Shown in pieces: positions 11,913-23,899 of a stretch of DNA of 64,000 nucleotides. The stretch spans positions 1-64,000 of the forward strand of contig NW_026083269.1 in NCBI RefSeq assembly GCF_020184175.1, given 5' to 3'. How positions within the stretch are numbered: position 1 is the first letter of the stretch; every line of letters starts with the position of its first letter. The notes beneath the pieces were generated by a model. The model was not told the DNA's origin. It ran no database searches and saw only the letters and a program-made list of their open reading frames with translations. The translations under genes were made by a program, and so were the position numbers. This DNA comes from Aphis gossypii (lineage: Eukaryota > Arthropoda > Insecta > Hemiptera > Aphididae).

Positions 11913-11936
11913 AAATATATAGATATATATATATAT
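11843..11936. repeat. (TA)n microsatellite
   Basis: About 90 bases of nearly pure TA dinucleotides, interrupted by atcta, taaaa and agata. Shorter TA runs occur at 12127-12143 and 35739-35757. Confidence 0.95.
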
Positions 11937-12185
11937 AAAATAGAGATATGGTGTAAGTATTAAGATGAAGAACTAGTGAGCTTTTGTGGTAAGAGAGATG
12001 CCATAGATTTTAAAACAAAATTAAAAAATAATATTGTGTGTTAATTTTTTATTTTATAAAAACTATATAAATTACCAATCAAAAGTCAAAAAAATACACA
12101 ATTCACAATAATAGATAGTTAAAAAATATATATATATATATAAATATAATAAAAGGTTAAAATAGGAATATTTTTACACATTAAC

Positions 12186-12350
12186 TCAATGGCGAAAACA
12201 GCAATTAATGTCAGGGGAGGGGCTTAATTCTCTAAAGTGTTTTTCATAGATATTATCTATGGTTTTTTTAGTTTAAATTCTTAACCTATATTTTTTTAAG
12301 GGGTCTCTGGGTGTTATGAGGTATAAGCTTCCCCCACATATGCGTCATTG
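12186..12350. mobile_element. Possible hAT-type MITE
   Basis: The left side reads CAATGGCG..AGGGGAGGGGCTT and the right side, on the opposite strand, CAATGACGCATATGTGGGGG. These resemble degenerate hAT ends of the CAGTGGCG type seen intact at 39620. No matching 8-bp duplication is visible, so confidence is low. Confidence 0.3.
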
Positions 12351-13639
12351 CCCTCAAGAACGACAGGAACTAAAAAGTAAAATGCCACAAATAGGTGGCT
12401 TTTGGAGTTGTTTCGGGAAGTGTGTTGACAATTTCAGGGTTCTAGGTATTTGTTGTTTTGAGACCAAAACGGCAATGTAGTTTGGGAGCCAAATAGTATT
12501 CAAATAAGACCATTTTTAGAACCAATTTAACCCAAATAGGCGTGATTAAGGTATTATAACGACCCAAACAAAACTCATTTAGGTACCAATATGACCTGTA
12601 TGGGAGTTGAGTTCGGTTTGATTCCCGATGGGAAGGTCGGAAGGACTGTCGGAACTCGGACATCTGGAAGTCTAACGACCGTTAAAAGACCTTCCCGTAC
12701 AGTCTATGACTGGAATAGGAAACTCCTATTGATGGTCTGTGGGTCACAAAAGACTGTCCGTAGACCTTCCCAGGAGGATATTTTGGCTATTAGGGATATG
12801 GTTTAATATACAAAATACATTTTTTTCTAAGAACTCTATAAAAGATAAATTGTCCACATATTTTTATCTTTGTTGCCCTGCATAAGGCCATTAAATATAA
12901 TATGTAAAAACCTAAAATTCTCTTACTTAACTGATAGTAGTAAATTATCATACTCCTTTAATGTTTTTAAGAATTGAGTATGCTTAATATAAATTTGCCT
13001 AAATTGTTGAGGTTCTATATATTATAATTTGCACTTGGTAAACGATTTTAAAACTTATATTGTTTGGCAATAGCTCATAAGGAAAAAATAAATTTTTTAG
13101 TAACTATTTATGCAAAATATTAGTGTATTACCTTAAACATTATTAAGTAAAAATATTTTACTACCTGCTTTCTCATCAAACATGGATCATTCATTATTTT
13201 TTTTATTTTAGTTATATTTAAATCAAAGATACCCAATTTCTGAACCTTTATTTTTATTTCATTATGTTGTAGTATACTAATATTAGAAAAAGGTAACTGA
13301 ATTATAGATATTTAAATAATTTATTAAATATAATTTATAATATGTAGAATGTACATATTTGTTTTTTCATTGTGACAAAAGTCTTACACAAACTTTTTAT
13401 ATTCTTATCATTCCACTAATAATTCTAAAACATTGTGTTTATAATTCTCATAACATCAAATATGTAAATATATAAACACCCATCTGAGTATATTTTGTGG
13501 TTTAAATTATAATACAATTTGCCAATCCTATAAATGAAAATACTATTATATTATGTTTTTTTTTTTTTTTTATTACATCTTTAATATCAGATGTACACTT
13601 AGTATTTTAACATTGTACACAAATTCACTTTTTTAATTA

Positions 13640-15665
13640 ATACATTTTTTTTAGATCACGAATGATTTTCAATTCATTAGAAATATGCTTGATTCAAACA
13701 GTAAATCAGTTTCACCAATATCAAATTCTGAGCACTCAATGGACTTTTTACTGCCTAGTACAAGTACACAAATATTAGATGATTTAGTTGAAAATTCATC
13801 GGAAACTATTTCATTAGCATCTTCTGCTGTATCATCTATTGATTCACGTTCAATAGAAGATCATCTTTCAGGTTTGAAATATTCAAAAATTGCAATTAAA
13901 CGTAAGTTGTTGAGTGGCAGCGATGAATTCGTTCTTGTTCCACATAATGGAAAAAGTGAAGTTTGGACAAAATTTAATGTAGTTATGCCGAAAATATACC
14001 GAATTCTGAAGATCAAGATTCTCCTAATCATACTACCACTGATTTTGTAGCTTGCCTTTTATGTAAAGAACTTTGAGAAATGTATTAAGTATTGTAGTCT
14101 AGATTTACGACCTATGATGGCAATCAAAGATAAAGGTTTTCTTGAAATTGGCCAATTTTTTTTGGACATTGGTGCTAAGTATGGAGTTTCGGATATAAAT
14201 GATATTATACCACATTCGACTACTGCTCTAGGCATATAATCAAAACAACAATTGATGTAAGAAAAATATTATTTTTCGAAATATACAGTTTGATTAAAAA
14301 TAATTATTGTAGTTCAACTTGTGATATGTGGACAGACAACTAAAAAAATCATAATTATATGTCTATAACACTACATTATATAGATGAAAATTGGGTTTTA
14401 AATAATCGTCTTTTATACACCAGTCAATATCCATTCCAAGAATCTAAAACTGATGAAAATATAAAAAAATGTATGAGTAAATTCTTTACTCAGTTATGTG
14501 AGGATGCTGACAAAAATTATGGTTTGGATTTAATGCAACACATAACTTTTATCACTGATCAGGGATCAAATATGATCAATGCTCTTAGAAACTATAATCG
14601 TTTTAATTGTTGTGCACATTTGATTAATACCGTGTTGAGAAATATTTTTGATTTGAAGTTTTTATCACAAGTAAATGATAATGGATCGAAGCCCTTGGAG
14701 CCAATAATAAATTTAATGACAGAGTGTAAAACTCTTGTTAAATTTATGAAAAGTTCAGGAAAGAATAGTGAATTATCTACAGTTTTGGTTCAAGAAGTTA
14801 AAACAAGGTGGAATACACGCTTACTTATGTTACAGTCCGCCCATAAAACTTTACCTGAAATAGTTAGAATCCATGATGAATATTTTGGTCGCATTCAAAA
14901 TATAAATATCAAACTACTACAAAATCTCATTGAATTTTTGAAGATTTTTAAAAATGCTTCTGATGAACTCGAAAGAGACAAAAAACCAACCATACAAAAA
15001 GTGGCATTATACAATGCCTAATTAAAAATAATTTATTGAAATATGCCAACATTGAGAATCTTTCCAATGATGATGGTGAATTAAATATTGAATGTATAAT
15101 GTAAATATTAGGAGAAAGAGCATTGGAGATTTTAGACTCAACATTTCAACTTAGCGAGGAACATGAAGTTGCTGTATTTCTTTGGCCCAAGTTCTAAATG
15201 CTGAAAATGTTTTCTCAAGACTCTGGTAAACATTCTCAGATAATAAAACATATCGAAAAAAACTTTTAGAGTTAGAAACCAAAGACAACGAATTAAATAC
15301 TACTACCATTATACAAATAAATTTTGATGACTCAAATAGACCATCACCATTCATGTTTTCATAATGGGAAGACAGTCTAACAGATCATGATATTCATGAG
15401 AGATATAAAAAAGAGTTAGAAAATTATAGAGAAGAAAGTTTTGATGTGGGTGATAATCATATACTAGATTTCTGGTCCAAACAAATGTCCAGGTATCCAT
15501 ATTTATCAAAACTGGCAAGACAGATACTAGCTACTCCAGCTTCTGGTGCTAGTAGCGAAAGATCTTTCAGCGTAGCTGGTAGTGATTGAAGAGCGTAGAA
15601 GTTGTCTGGATGGATCAACAGTGGATGCTATATTGTTTTTAAACAATTATTATTCCCAAAAGTAA
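13640..15665 (+). pseudogene. hAT transposase pseudogene (BED-type)
   Basis: An N-terminal Ser-rich segment (13685-13960) leads to SEVWTKFN, the start of a BED zinc finger whose CLLCK pair is at about 14055 in another frame. Then come LDLRPMMAIKDKGF and PHSTTALG, typical of one hAT family, and TCDMWTD (first catalytic Asp). The longest open piece, 14359-15021, contains FITDQGSNM (second Asp), CCAHLINTV and VKTRWNTRLLM. The C-terminal dimerisation region is near 15500-15660: LARQILATPASGASSERSFS with the conserved SSERSFS. Stops at 14342 and 15587 and several frame changes make it non-functional. The ends of the element could not be located. Confidence 0.82.
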
Positions 15666-16521
15666 CCATCATCTTTTTTGCCACTAACCCACTTAGGAAT
15701 CATAATGTATTAGTGTTAATTGTTCTGTTAATAGTTGTTGTTGTATAAAGCTAATAAATTATATGTTGTTAATTTCGGTACTAACTAGTAACTACTGATG
15801 TGTTATCGCCCCATTAAGCTTACTCTGCGTTGTATTTATTTTTTTATTTTATACTTAAATATATTATTAGGTAAATCTTTTTTTGAAATATAATTATACC
15901 TATATTTTTTTTTTGAAATATACTTAATCTAAATAACAATCATTTGTATACCTAGTCAAGTCTAAGGTACTTGTTTATTTATTTATATATTATTTATAGC
16001 TTATAAAAACTATAGTACAGCTATAGGTAAAAAAAAACATATTTATTTAAACTGTTTGGTTGGTACCTAAATACCTAATAAGTTTTTTAAAACATCTTAA
16101 GTACAGTAGGTAACAAAATATTTTGATATCTAGTGTCGAGGGACAAGTTTTATGATCAGTTTGACTTACCTACTATGTAAGTCCATATTTTTTACTTAAG
16201 AACACAATATAAGGCTTTCAATATTCTATTCAATATTCATACAATTTGTACACAAATTATCAATATTCAAATCTACTTTATTTTAACCAATAAATCTAAA
16301 GAACCGTATGGCAGGTGTAACAGTGAAAAGTAATTAATAGTTATTTTTGCTGTACCTTACTGTAGTTATTTTCCCAGTAATTTTAGCATAATTTATTTAT
16401 TATAAACTCTAATTAAAATATAAGGTATAGAATAAATGTAACAACTTATATCACATTTTAAATAAGAAGAAGATACACAATGTCATAATAAAACAAAATT
16501 AAAAAAAAATATATATATATA
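15666..16521. other. AT-rich, no gene seen
   Basis: No coding pattern or clear repeat is visible apart from AT-rich homopolymer runs. The stretch contains several taggtacctaa-like strings common in this window. Confidence 0.6.
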
Positions 16522-17106
16522 CCGTAAACTGGGGTAACATTAGCCCTTAAGTGTAACTTTGGCCCAAAAAAAGAAAAAGTTTAATTATGCCATAACAGAT
16601 GAACTATCTTATGTAATTTCTTCAAAATTGTACCAAACTGTAGGTAGGAATAGTGGTTTCAATATTTAATGATTAGTATATTAATCATCGTTCACAACTT
16701 CATTTAGTGAAATTGATAAAAGCTGTAATCAAAACATCAACAAATTTATACGTGACTACTTTGTCATTATTCAAGTATCATCTAACATTAAAATTCTTAG
16801 GTAAGTTAATTTTATGTACAAAATGTATTATAGAAATAGGATATAGTGGTTTAAAAACACTAACTTTGTTAAAATATTGAATAATATTGCATTATCATTT
16901 TGGTCAAACATTGTCCCATACTTTTGTGTAACTTTGGCCCAAAAATCAAGTTGGGCCAAAGTTACACAACATACATTTTCAAATTGTGTTTGACATTGTG
17001 AACATCGTTTATAGTAGTTTTTATTTTAATTGGCGTTTTATTTATTTGTTTTTATTTTATCAAATCTTTTAATCTAAGCCATTGTGGTTTTTATTTATTA
17101 GAAAAC

Positions 17107-18907
17107 ATGCCACGAAAACCCAGAAAAAATCTTGGAACAAGAAAATATGTAGATTATTCTCCAGATGCCTTACAAGAATGTATACAAAATATAATTTCAC
17201 GTCAAATGACTCAGCGTGAGGCAGCAGCACATTTTTGTATTCCAAGATCCACAATAAAAAATAAATTGAAAGGAAGTCACCCAAAACCTGTGGGTCGCTC
17301 TCGTACATTTACAGAAACAGAAGAAAAAGCTTTCGAACAACATTTGATAAAATTAGCAGATTACGGGTTTCCAGTTGTAGAATTTGACTTTCGAATTTGT
17401 GTTAAAAATTACCTGGATAAAAAAGGAGTTAAAATAAACAAATTTAAAAATAATCTTCCAGGGTATGAATGGACTAAATCGTTCTTAAGTCGGCATAAGA
17501 ATCTATCAGTTCGTATGAGTTCCAACATAAAAAGAGTCAGAGCTCAAGTTGGTATTAATGAAAATAAATTCATACATGGATAATCTAAGTGTTGTAATTA
17601 AAGATGTTCCACCATCCAGAATTTGGAACTATGACGAAACAAATCTAAGTGATGATCCCGGAAACAAAAAAGTTATATGCAAACGAGGAATGAAATATGT
17701 AGAAAAAATGTGTAATTTTAGTAAGAGCTCAACTTCAGTGATGTTCTGTGGCAATGCAGAGGGTAAATGCCTTGCACCTTATGTGGTGTACAAGGCTGAA
17801 CATATGTGGACAACTTGGACCGAAGGTGGACCAGAACATGTTCGCTATAATCGCACAAAAAGTGGATGGTTTGACTCAATGACATTTGAAGATTGGTTTG
17901 AGTTTAGTTTTTTGACAGAAGTAAAACAAGAAAACGGACCTGTTGTTTTAATAGGTGACAACCTATCCTCACATATTAGTGTAAAAGTTCTTCAACTCTG
18001 TGAGCAGTATAATATAAAATTTGTATGTTTACCACCAAATACAACTCATATTACCCAACCATTAGATGTGGCCTTCTTCGGTCCAATGAAGAAACTATGG
18101 AGAAGTATTTTAACACAATGGAAAGAATCGAAATCTGGTTCAAAGTATCCAACAATTCCTAAGGATTTATTTCCAACACTATTAAAAGAACTTATGAATA
18201 AATTGAATGAAAATAAAACTCAAAATTTAATTTCAGGTTTTAAAAAATGTGGAATCTACCCTTTAAATAAACAAACTCTACTTGATCGCCTACCACATAA
18301 TCTAACTGAAGTTGACAATAATGTAATAGGTGAAGCATTTCTAGAACAGCTGGAAGCCAAACGATCTGATTATCTTGGCACAGGCAATGTGAAAAGAAGA
18401 AAAAAGTTGCAGGTACCAGCTGGAAAAAGTATAACTGTTCATGATGTCATAATTAATGAGGAAGATCCAAAACCTATGAAATCCAATAAAACCATAAAAT
18501 CTATAAAAACAAAAAGACAATTATCCACAAGTTCTTCTGATGAAGAACTAGATGCAATTGTGATACATTCTGATGAAATCAGTGACTTTGACTTAGACTC
18601 AAATTCAGATGAAGAACCAATTATCAATACCAATGATGAAGTAAAATTAAACCAAAATGATTTGAAGATTGATGACTTTGTCATAGTGCTATTTAATGAA
18701 AATAAATATCCTGGAAAAATTGTAAGTTTATCTGAAAAGGGGCCCATAGTAGACTGTATGTTTAGAACATTTAAGTTCTGGAGGTGGCCAGAAAAAAAAG
18801 ATGCTATACTGTATGAATGGAAAGATGTCTTAAGGAAGATCGATCCTCCCAAGATTGTTTCCAAAAGAAATCAATTTTCAGTTTCTGAACTTGATGATTT
18901 TGTTTAA
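17107..18907 (+). pseudogene. pogo-like transposase, one frameshift
   Basis: The 5' frame (17107-17583) starts MPRKPRKNLG and encodes a Psq-type helix-turn-helix (MTQREAAAHFCIPRSTIKNK, residues about 36-55), then a CENPB-type second HTH region (EKAFEQHLIKLADYGFP). The 3' frame (17549-18907) continues with the DDE_1 nuclease: RIWNYDETNL (first Asp), VVLIGDNLSSHIS (second Asp) and ITQPLDVAFFGPMKK (third Asp), then an acidic Ser-rich tail. The two frames overlap at 17549-17583 around an A/T-rich run, where a one-base indel separates them. All three catalytic Asp residues are kept, so this is a near-intact copy. The start is chosen because ATG 17107 directly precedes the conserved basic N-terminus. 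Confidence 0.9.
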
Positions 18908-18914
18908 ATTGCTA

Positions 18915-19445
18915 TTTTATTTATTTGTTTAATATTGTTTTTTTTATAATACAGTTATATTATTAGGAGGTTACCTACATAATATATAATCATAATAAGA
19001 CATATAATTTACCTACTTTGAGACTGAAGTTTGTTATTATAATATTATGTAAGTTTTTTGTTTATTATTTGTTTAATATTGTTTTTTTTTTTCTATAATA
19101 CAGTTTATTATTAGGAGGTTACCTACATAATATATAATCATAATAAGACATATAATTTACCTACTTTGAGACTGAAGTTTGTTGTTATATTATGTAAGTT
19201 TTTTTTTTATTATTTGTTTAATATTGTTTTTTTTTCTATAATACAGTAATATTATTAGAATGTTACCTACTTATATAATAATAATAAGACATAAATTTAC
19301 CTACTTTGAGACTGAAGTTTGTTATTATATTATATAAGTTTTTTGTTTATTAATTGTTTAATATTGTTTATAATACTATTGTTCATTAGGGGGTTACCTA
19401 GAAAAAATACAAGTTGAATTAATTTAATTTGAGACTAAAGTTTAT
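18915..19445 (+). repeat. Tandem repeats of about 143 bp in pogo 3' UTR
   Basis: Four successive units share ttgtttaatattgtttt, ataatacagt, ttaggaggttacctac, ataataagacat and cctactttgagactgaagtt. Units begin near 18920, 19063, 19207 and 19349; the last is more diverged. The repeat lies wholly between the transposase stop and the right end of the pogo element. Confidence 0.88.
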
Positions 19446-19949
19446 TATTATTATTATTAATTTTACCAATAAACAGTTGGTAATGAAGGTTTTTTGTTAT
19501 TTTTTTTTTGCTGTATTATGTAATATATACTAGTATGGTATAACATTGACCCAAGTCAGAAAATACACGATTCACAGTTAGTTTTTAAATGTAGGACAAA
19601 GTTACCCCAAGTGCGGGAAACATTGGCCCAAAATTTTGAAAAAAAATTTTGGTTTATGCGTTGTTAAAAATGCCAATGTGATTTATAAAATTAAATAGTT
19701 AATCTATATTTTACTAAAAAAAATTATAAAGTACCAAATTTTTCAAACATTTCCTCAACATTTACATGGATGTATAAAAAAAAGTACGAAAAGTGGGCCA
19801 ATGTTACCCCATTTGACGGTATATGCAAAGAAAATAAACCAACCTATCCCCCAGGAGTCCGCGGACCAAAGTTTTTTTAAACGCTGATGATGTAAGTAAT
19901 AAGTATTAATAAAAGAAAACTATGATATTGTAATGAAATAATTGAAAAA

Positions 19950-20242
19950 AAGTGGTCCGGATTGGTCTTAATATCGAGAAAAATCAGTCCAACTCGGTCT
20001 AATTTAAAAAAAAAATTTTAGTGTGGTCCGGTCTGGTCTTACTTAAATTTAAGTCGGTTCGGTTTGGTCTATTAATTGTTTAAAAAACGAAATAGTCTGG
20101 TCTGGTCTGCTCAATATGTTAAACAAAAGAAATCGGTTTGGTTCGGTTCACATTGTTAAATCATAATTCAGTCTGGTCTAGTTTCGGTCTATGAATTATT
20201 ATCTGGTCCAGTCCACAATAACTTGGACCGTGCAGAGCACTA
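19950..20242. mobile_element. hAT-like terminus with GGTCYGGT subterminal repeats
   Basis: About 300 bp in which (T)GGTC(C/T)GGT(C/T) is repeated many times, ending in tgcagagcacta at 20231-20242. Read on the minus strand, the end is TAGTGCTCTGCACGGTCC. This is similar in sequence and layout to the left end of the hAT at 25002 (TAGTGCTGTTCGGTC followed by repeated CGGTC). It is either one end of a truncated hAT or a MITE. The opposite end was not found. Confidence 0.45.
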
Positions 20243-20539
20243 GTGGGTAGAACGTAACATTCGTGTGTAATATTAATTAATTGTTCACGAATTTATTTTA
20301 TTATTTTAATTGTAATAATCAAGGTGAAAGAGATTCAAATATTAAAAAAATATATAAATAATATATATTATACTAATATACTTTATATTGTATTCTCAAT
20401 TGATTTACATTTGATATAACTAACATTATTATTAAGTTACCAATGTAAAATTTAAATTGTAAGTGTAACTGAGTGCATTTAAGAAAAAATAGTAAAGATT
20501 TCTGTTTTGCAGACATAAACCTTTTTTTTTATGGGGAGG

Positions 20540-21002
20540 TGTTATGAGCTACGAGATATCTATAAGATATCTATGAGATATCCAGCCTAAGTTAGTATGA
20601 CCATGCCTCGTATCGAGGGAGATGCATATGCTACTATAACCATGAAACGTGTCGGGATAGTAAGCGCACTAATAATTAAAGTGCACTAATGATGCATTCA
20701 CAATGTTATTGTACATTATCAAATCCGGGTCCGAACTTGCAACAACAACTACAAGGACACTTGGTTTCACCCAGAGAGCTACGACTCGACACAAACAAGA
20801 GACGCACCACAACATATAAGGGAGCCCGAAGATCAGCAACGGCAGATGTACCAAAGCTATCAACACCTAAGCACTTTAACGACACTCAGCCACTAATTTT
20901 ATTTGTTACATGTATTTCATTTATACGTAATAAAGACATTATTCGTTATTAAGTTTAACTTTCATTCAAAATAACCATTTGGATTCAAATCTGATACTGG
21001 CA
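20540..21002 (+). mobile_element. LTR-like block, probable isolated LTR
   Basis: A GC-richer segment begins TGTTATGAGCTACGAG right after a purine run (atggggagg, 20531-20539) that looks like a polypurine tract. It contains a TATA-like acatataaggg (about 20812) and ends in or near tgatactggca (about 21002), where the Mutator-like fragment resumes. AATAAAG near 20931 could be the polyA signal. No flanking duplication was found and the right edge is uncertain, so the LTR call is tentative; Copia is one possibility. Confidence 0.42.
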
Positions 21003-21009
21003 CGCAATA

Positions 21010-22107
21010 AGTTATAAAGTTCAGCTGAATTATTATTATAAACATACATTAAACTTTCGGTATGATAGGTTAGAAGATTTCGGGATCTACAAATATCATT
21101 CCAAACACCATATTTTTTTAAATCAGGTACAAGGTTTTCTTCTCCTAAAACATATATAATACAAATGTAATAATAATAATACATTTTCAAACATTTTGTG
21201 GTAAAGTAAAATTAACAAATTCTCATACTACGTTTTATTATTTTGTTGTTTTAAAAAACCAGTAACTTGAAATTTATGTATTATGAGTTGTTTATAAACA
21301 ATTGAAATTTAAAAGTGTTTTTGGTTTTTTATTCTATGTATCATAAATGTCATACACACATACAGTACTCAAATAAAAGTTACAAACTTTTTTTTTGACT
21401 AAACTAAATAATACTTACCTATTAACTGAGAATATATAACATTATGCATATGCAGACTTTGCTTGAACCCTTCAACAATAATATCGTCTTCCATCATCGC
21501 GATTGAGGCTGAATTCCAATTTTTAAAACATACATGATCCTGTGTTTTTTCATTACGATTTTCAGCTAACTGACGTATACAACAATATTTGTTTCTGACT
21601 CCACACAATATATAACTTTTTTTGTTTTTGCACCAATAATACAAGCCTTTAAATATATTTTGTTAACAAATATCACATAATATAATATAAATATTTATTC
21701 ATATATTATACAATATTATAATTATTATATGTTTTATATAATTCGAATATATTTAATTTTTATAATTTTATATAACTAGGTATTATGTTTTTATAATAAT
21801 ATGTAGTTTATTTTTTACTTAAAACTCCGAACAGTGCGTTATATTTAGTTTTATAAGATCGCTTACTCCAAGCGCCATCAGCAACTACTGCAATTTTAGG
21901 TCGTCCTAAGTGATCAACTTTACCTTTTTCTATCGCTAATTTAGCTTCTATTCAGCAATGAGCATTTCTTTCCACGCCAAATCATCGAGGTGTTTAAAAA
22001 TATTATTATGACAATCTTGATATAATTTGTTCGACATATTAGGCATGTTCATTGCAGCAGAAAACTCTTCGAGTTGTGAGTATCCTTGTCCTGTATTTAC
22101 TATATTT
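21010..22107 (-). pseudogene. Mutator-like transposase fragment (PF20700-type)
   Basis: Read on the minus strand, three blocks appear in order. The first, about 22095-21840, has YSQLEEFSAAMNMPNMSNK, then KLAIEKGKV and IAVVADGAWSKRSY (DGxW, probable first catalytic Asp). The second, 21644-21399, has GVRNKYCCIRQLAEN, DHVCFKNWN and MEDDIIVEGFKQS. The third, 21140-21010, has LVPDLKKYGVWND and a NNSAELYN end. This order matches the Mutator-like transposase family found in many insects. Intron-like AT-rich gaps separate the blocks, but stops within blocks (for example near 21955) indicate decay. The start lies beyond the Gypsy-1 LTR that begins at 22108. The C-terminus is cut by the LTR-like block ending near 21002. 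Confidence 0.72.
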
Positions 22108-22614
22108 AGTAAGCTGACGTAGTTACGGAAAGCCTATCGTGCAAAAGGTCAAACACAACATCACGCCACCGGAATAGGCCACTCATCGGGCCTTCTCATC
22201 GGTAAACACCGATTTAGATTATTATAACAGTTTTCTATAACGTCAATCATCCTATCCTAATCAGGGCATGTCTCCATATAAATAGGAGCCATTCACGCGC
22301 TCTGATCAGAAAAGTCTTACAAGTCTTACACACAACGTCGCACCCATGCTTACCCGAAGCCTCTAGGGAGACGTTCTCACAACACTTACTCTCCGGTAGA
22401 ATACTATTCTGTCGAAACACTTCTTGTTATAATAAATATATTAATTAATTTGATACAGTGCAATAAACAGTTGTAACTTAACGTTTATAAATCAATAAAG
22501 TCTTAATATTTATTATACACATCTTTCCAACTTCTTCCACTCCAAGTAACAGTGAACGTGCACTCGTCGTAAAAGAAGCGTGTACCAACCCAGCGGTGAG
22601 AGCGACGGGTTACT
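22108..22614 (+). mobile_element. Gypsy-1 5' LTR
   Basis: The LTR starts AGTAAGCTGACG and ends GGGTTACT, giving the short AGTAA/TTACT inverted ends typical of the Gypsy/errantivirus group. It contains a TATA box (ccatataaataggag, about 22272-22286) and AATAAA-type signals around 22432-22500. Shortly after it, TTTGGTGTCAGGTGTGGGG (about 22623) is placed where the tRNA primer-binding site is expected. It interrupts the Mutator-like fragment. The matching 3' LTR is outside the window. Confidence 0.78.
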
Positions 22615-22989
22615 ACATAAAATTTGGTGTCAGGTGTGGGGTCATACTTCATCAAACGAAAATTTTTGACTAGCTCAAAAAAGTAGTTTGTGACCCACCG
22701 ACGAGACCACGTTCATCACTCACGTCGAAGGAAGAGTTCTGTGGAGCATACAAGCACGCAGCGAGTCCAGTGAGGACATTCGAGTCAAATAAATCCCATG
22801 GCAGTTCAGGAAGGACGGAATTTCTATATCATTTCCAAGGGCAAAACAGTTTTCAAAAACATGCAATCTAAATCTATGTAAGTCATATGAATAATATTTT
22901 GTATGTCTGAGAGTATAAATACAAATTGGCAAATTGTAGCTTATAACCCGGAAACACTAAAATTCAAAATAGTTAACACAGAAAAGTTA

Positions 22990-23821
22990 GGTTTTGATGG
23001 GCATTCAAGTTAGTACCTTCTTTCTCGGGAGGATCAGAATCAGATTTAGCGTCTTTTGAAAATAAATAAGAATTCATTTTTAAAAATATCTCCGATAATT
23101 TAAAACCAACTGTTTTGGAAGCTATTTTAGCTCAATTAAAAGATAACGCTTTTGAGGTGGTCCGATATAAAGAAATCCATACTTGGGAGGAATTAAAAAA
23201 ACTATTTAGAACCGTTTTCGGTTTAGCGCATTCAGTTTCGTACCTACAGGTACAACTGAGTCAGATGAAGCAATATACAAAGGAATCGGTTAAAGAGTTT
23301 TCTATACGAATCGAAAAAAACTGCACACGAATTAACACACGCGTTAACGGTAGATAAAGCGAACGCTGAGGCTAATATAATAGCACAAACAATACAAGCG
23401 CACGCACTAAGCGTACCTATTCATAGCAGGCATATCACAATCCATCGGTATAATATTAAAAGCGCGTAACATTAAAATATTTGAGGAGGCAGTTTTACAC
23501 GCAATGGAGGAAGAAAAAACAACCAAGTATTTTGGCAGTGCACACGGGTAAAATAAGTCCCAGAATAATAAAAATACATTTGATAAAAATATTATAAAAG
23601 ATAAAAGTTCGATAAAATGCCACCGTTGTGAACGATTAGGTCATTACGCAAACGAATGTAGGACAAGCGAACATAAATTACCTAATTGTATTAATCCAAA
23701 CAGCGGTCAAAGTACAAGTACCGAGATTAAAAAAGAATATTCTAGCAAATTCTGCAAATACTGTAAAAAAACTAATTATGATATTAGCGAGTGTCGAAAG
23801 CTAAAATATAAAAAAGATTAG
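22990..23821 (+). pseudogene. Gypsy-1 gag remnant
   Basis: The segment at 23115-23357 encodes a capsid-like helical region (LEAILAQLKDNAFEVVRYKE, then LQVQLSQMKQYTKESVKEFS). After a frameshift near 23325, sequence continues with a helical ALSVPIHS-type region and then two CCHC zinc knuckles: CHRCERLGHYANEC (about 23615) and CKYCKKTNYDISEC (about 23755). Gag packages the RNA of the element. Stops and at least two frame changes make the copy non-functional. The frame closes at TAG 23819-23821. Confidence 0.75.
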
Positions 23822-23899
23822 AGGAGGAAAATAATGAAAATAACGAAAACAGATCTATTGAGGAAATTCAATCTGGGAATAATAATGTACGTAAAATAA

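Larger units (their letters stand above)
11296..13639. other. 2.3 kb without supported genes
   Basis: Mostly AT-rich DNA. A frame at about 11608-11780 reads as a short Cys-containing fragment (KPRKSELEAWRAVLFRKMT) that I do not recognise. A GC-richer patch at 12590-12800 has a 71-codon open frame with no recognised motif. A TA microsatellite and a possible short MITE are listed separately. Confidence 0.5.
16522..19819 (+). mobile_element. pogo-like (Tc1/mariner superfamily) element
   Basis: Inverted ends CCGTAAACTGGGGTAACATT (from 16522) and, on the minus strand, CCGTCAAATGGGGTAACATT (from 19819) are flanked by the TA target duplication (16520-16521, 19820-19821). The element is 3298 bp and encodes a Psq-HTH/DDE_1 transposase. 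Several internal copies of GTAACTTTGGCCC lie near both ends, in both orientations. Confidence 0.92.

Noticed and set aside
12591..12806. 71-codon frame in a GC-richer patch
   Set aside because: No recognised motif, no start context or neighbour to support it.
18915..19445. Spaced repeats considered as a CRISPR-like array
   Set aside because: The units are contiguous 143-bp tandem copies inside a eukaryotic transposon, with no unique spacers.
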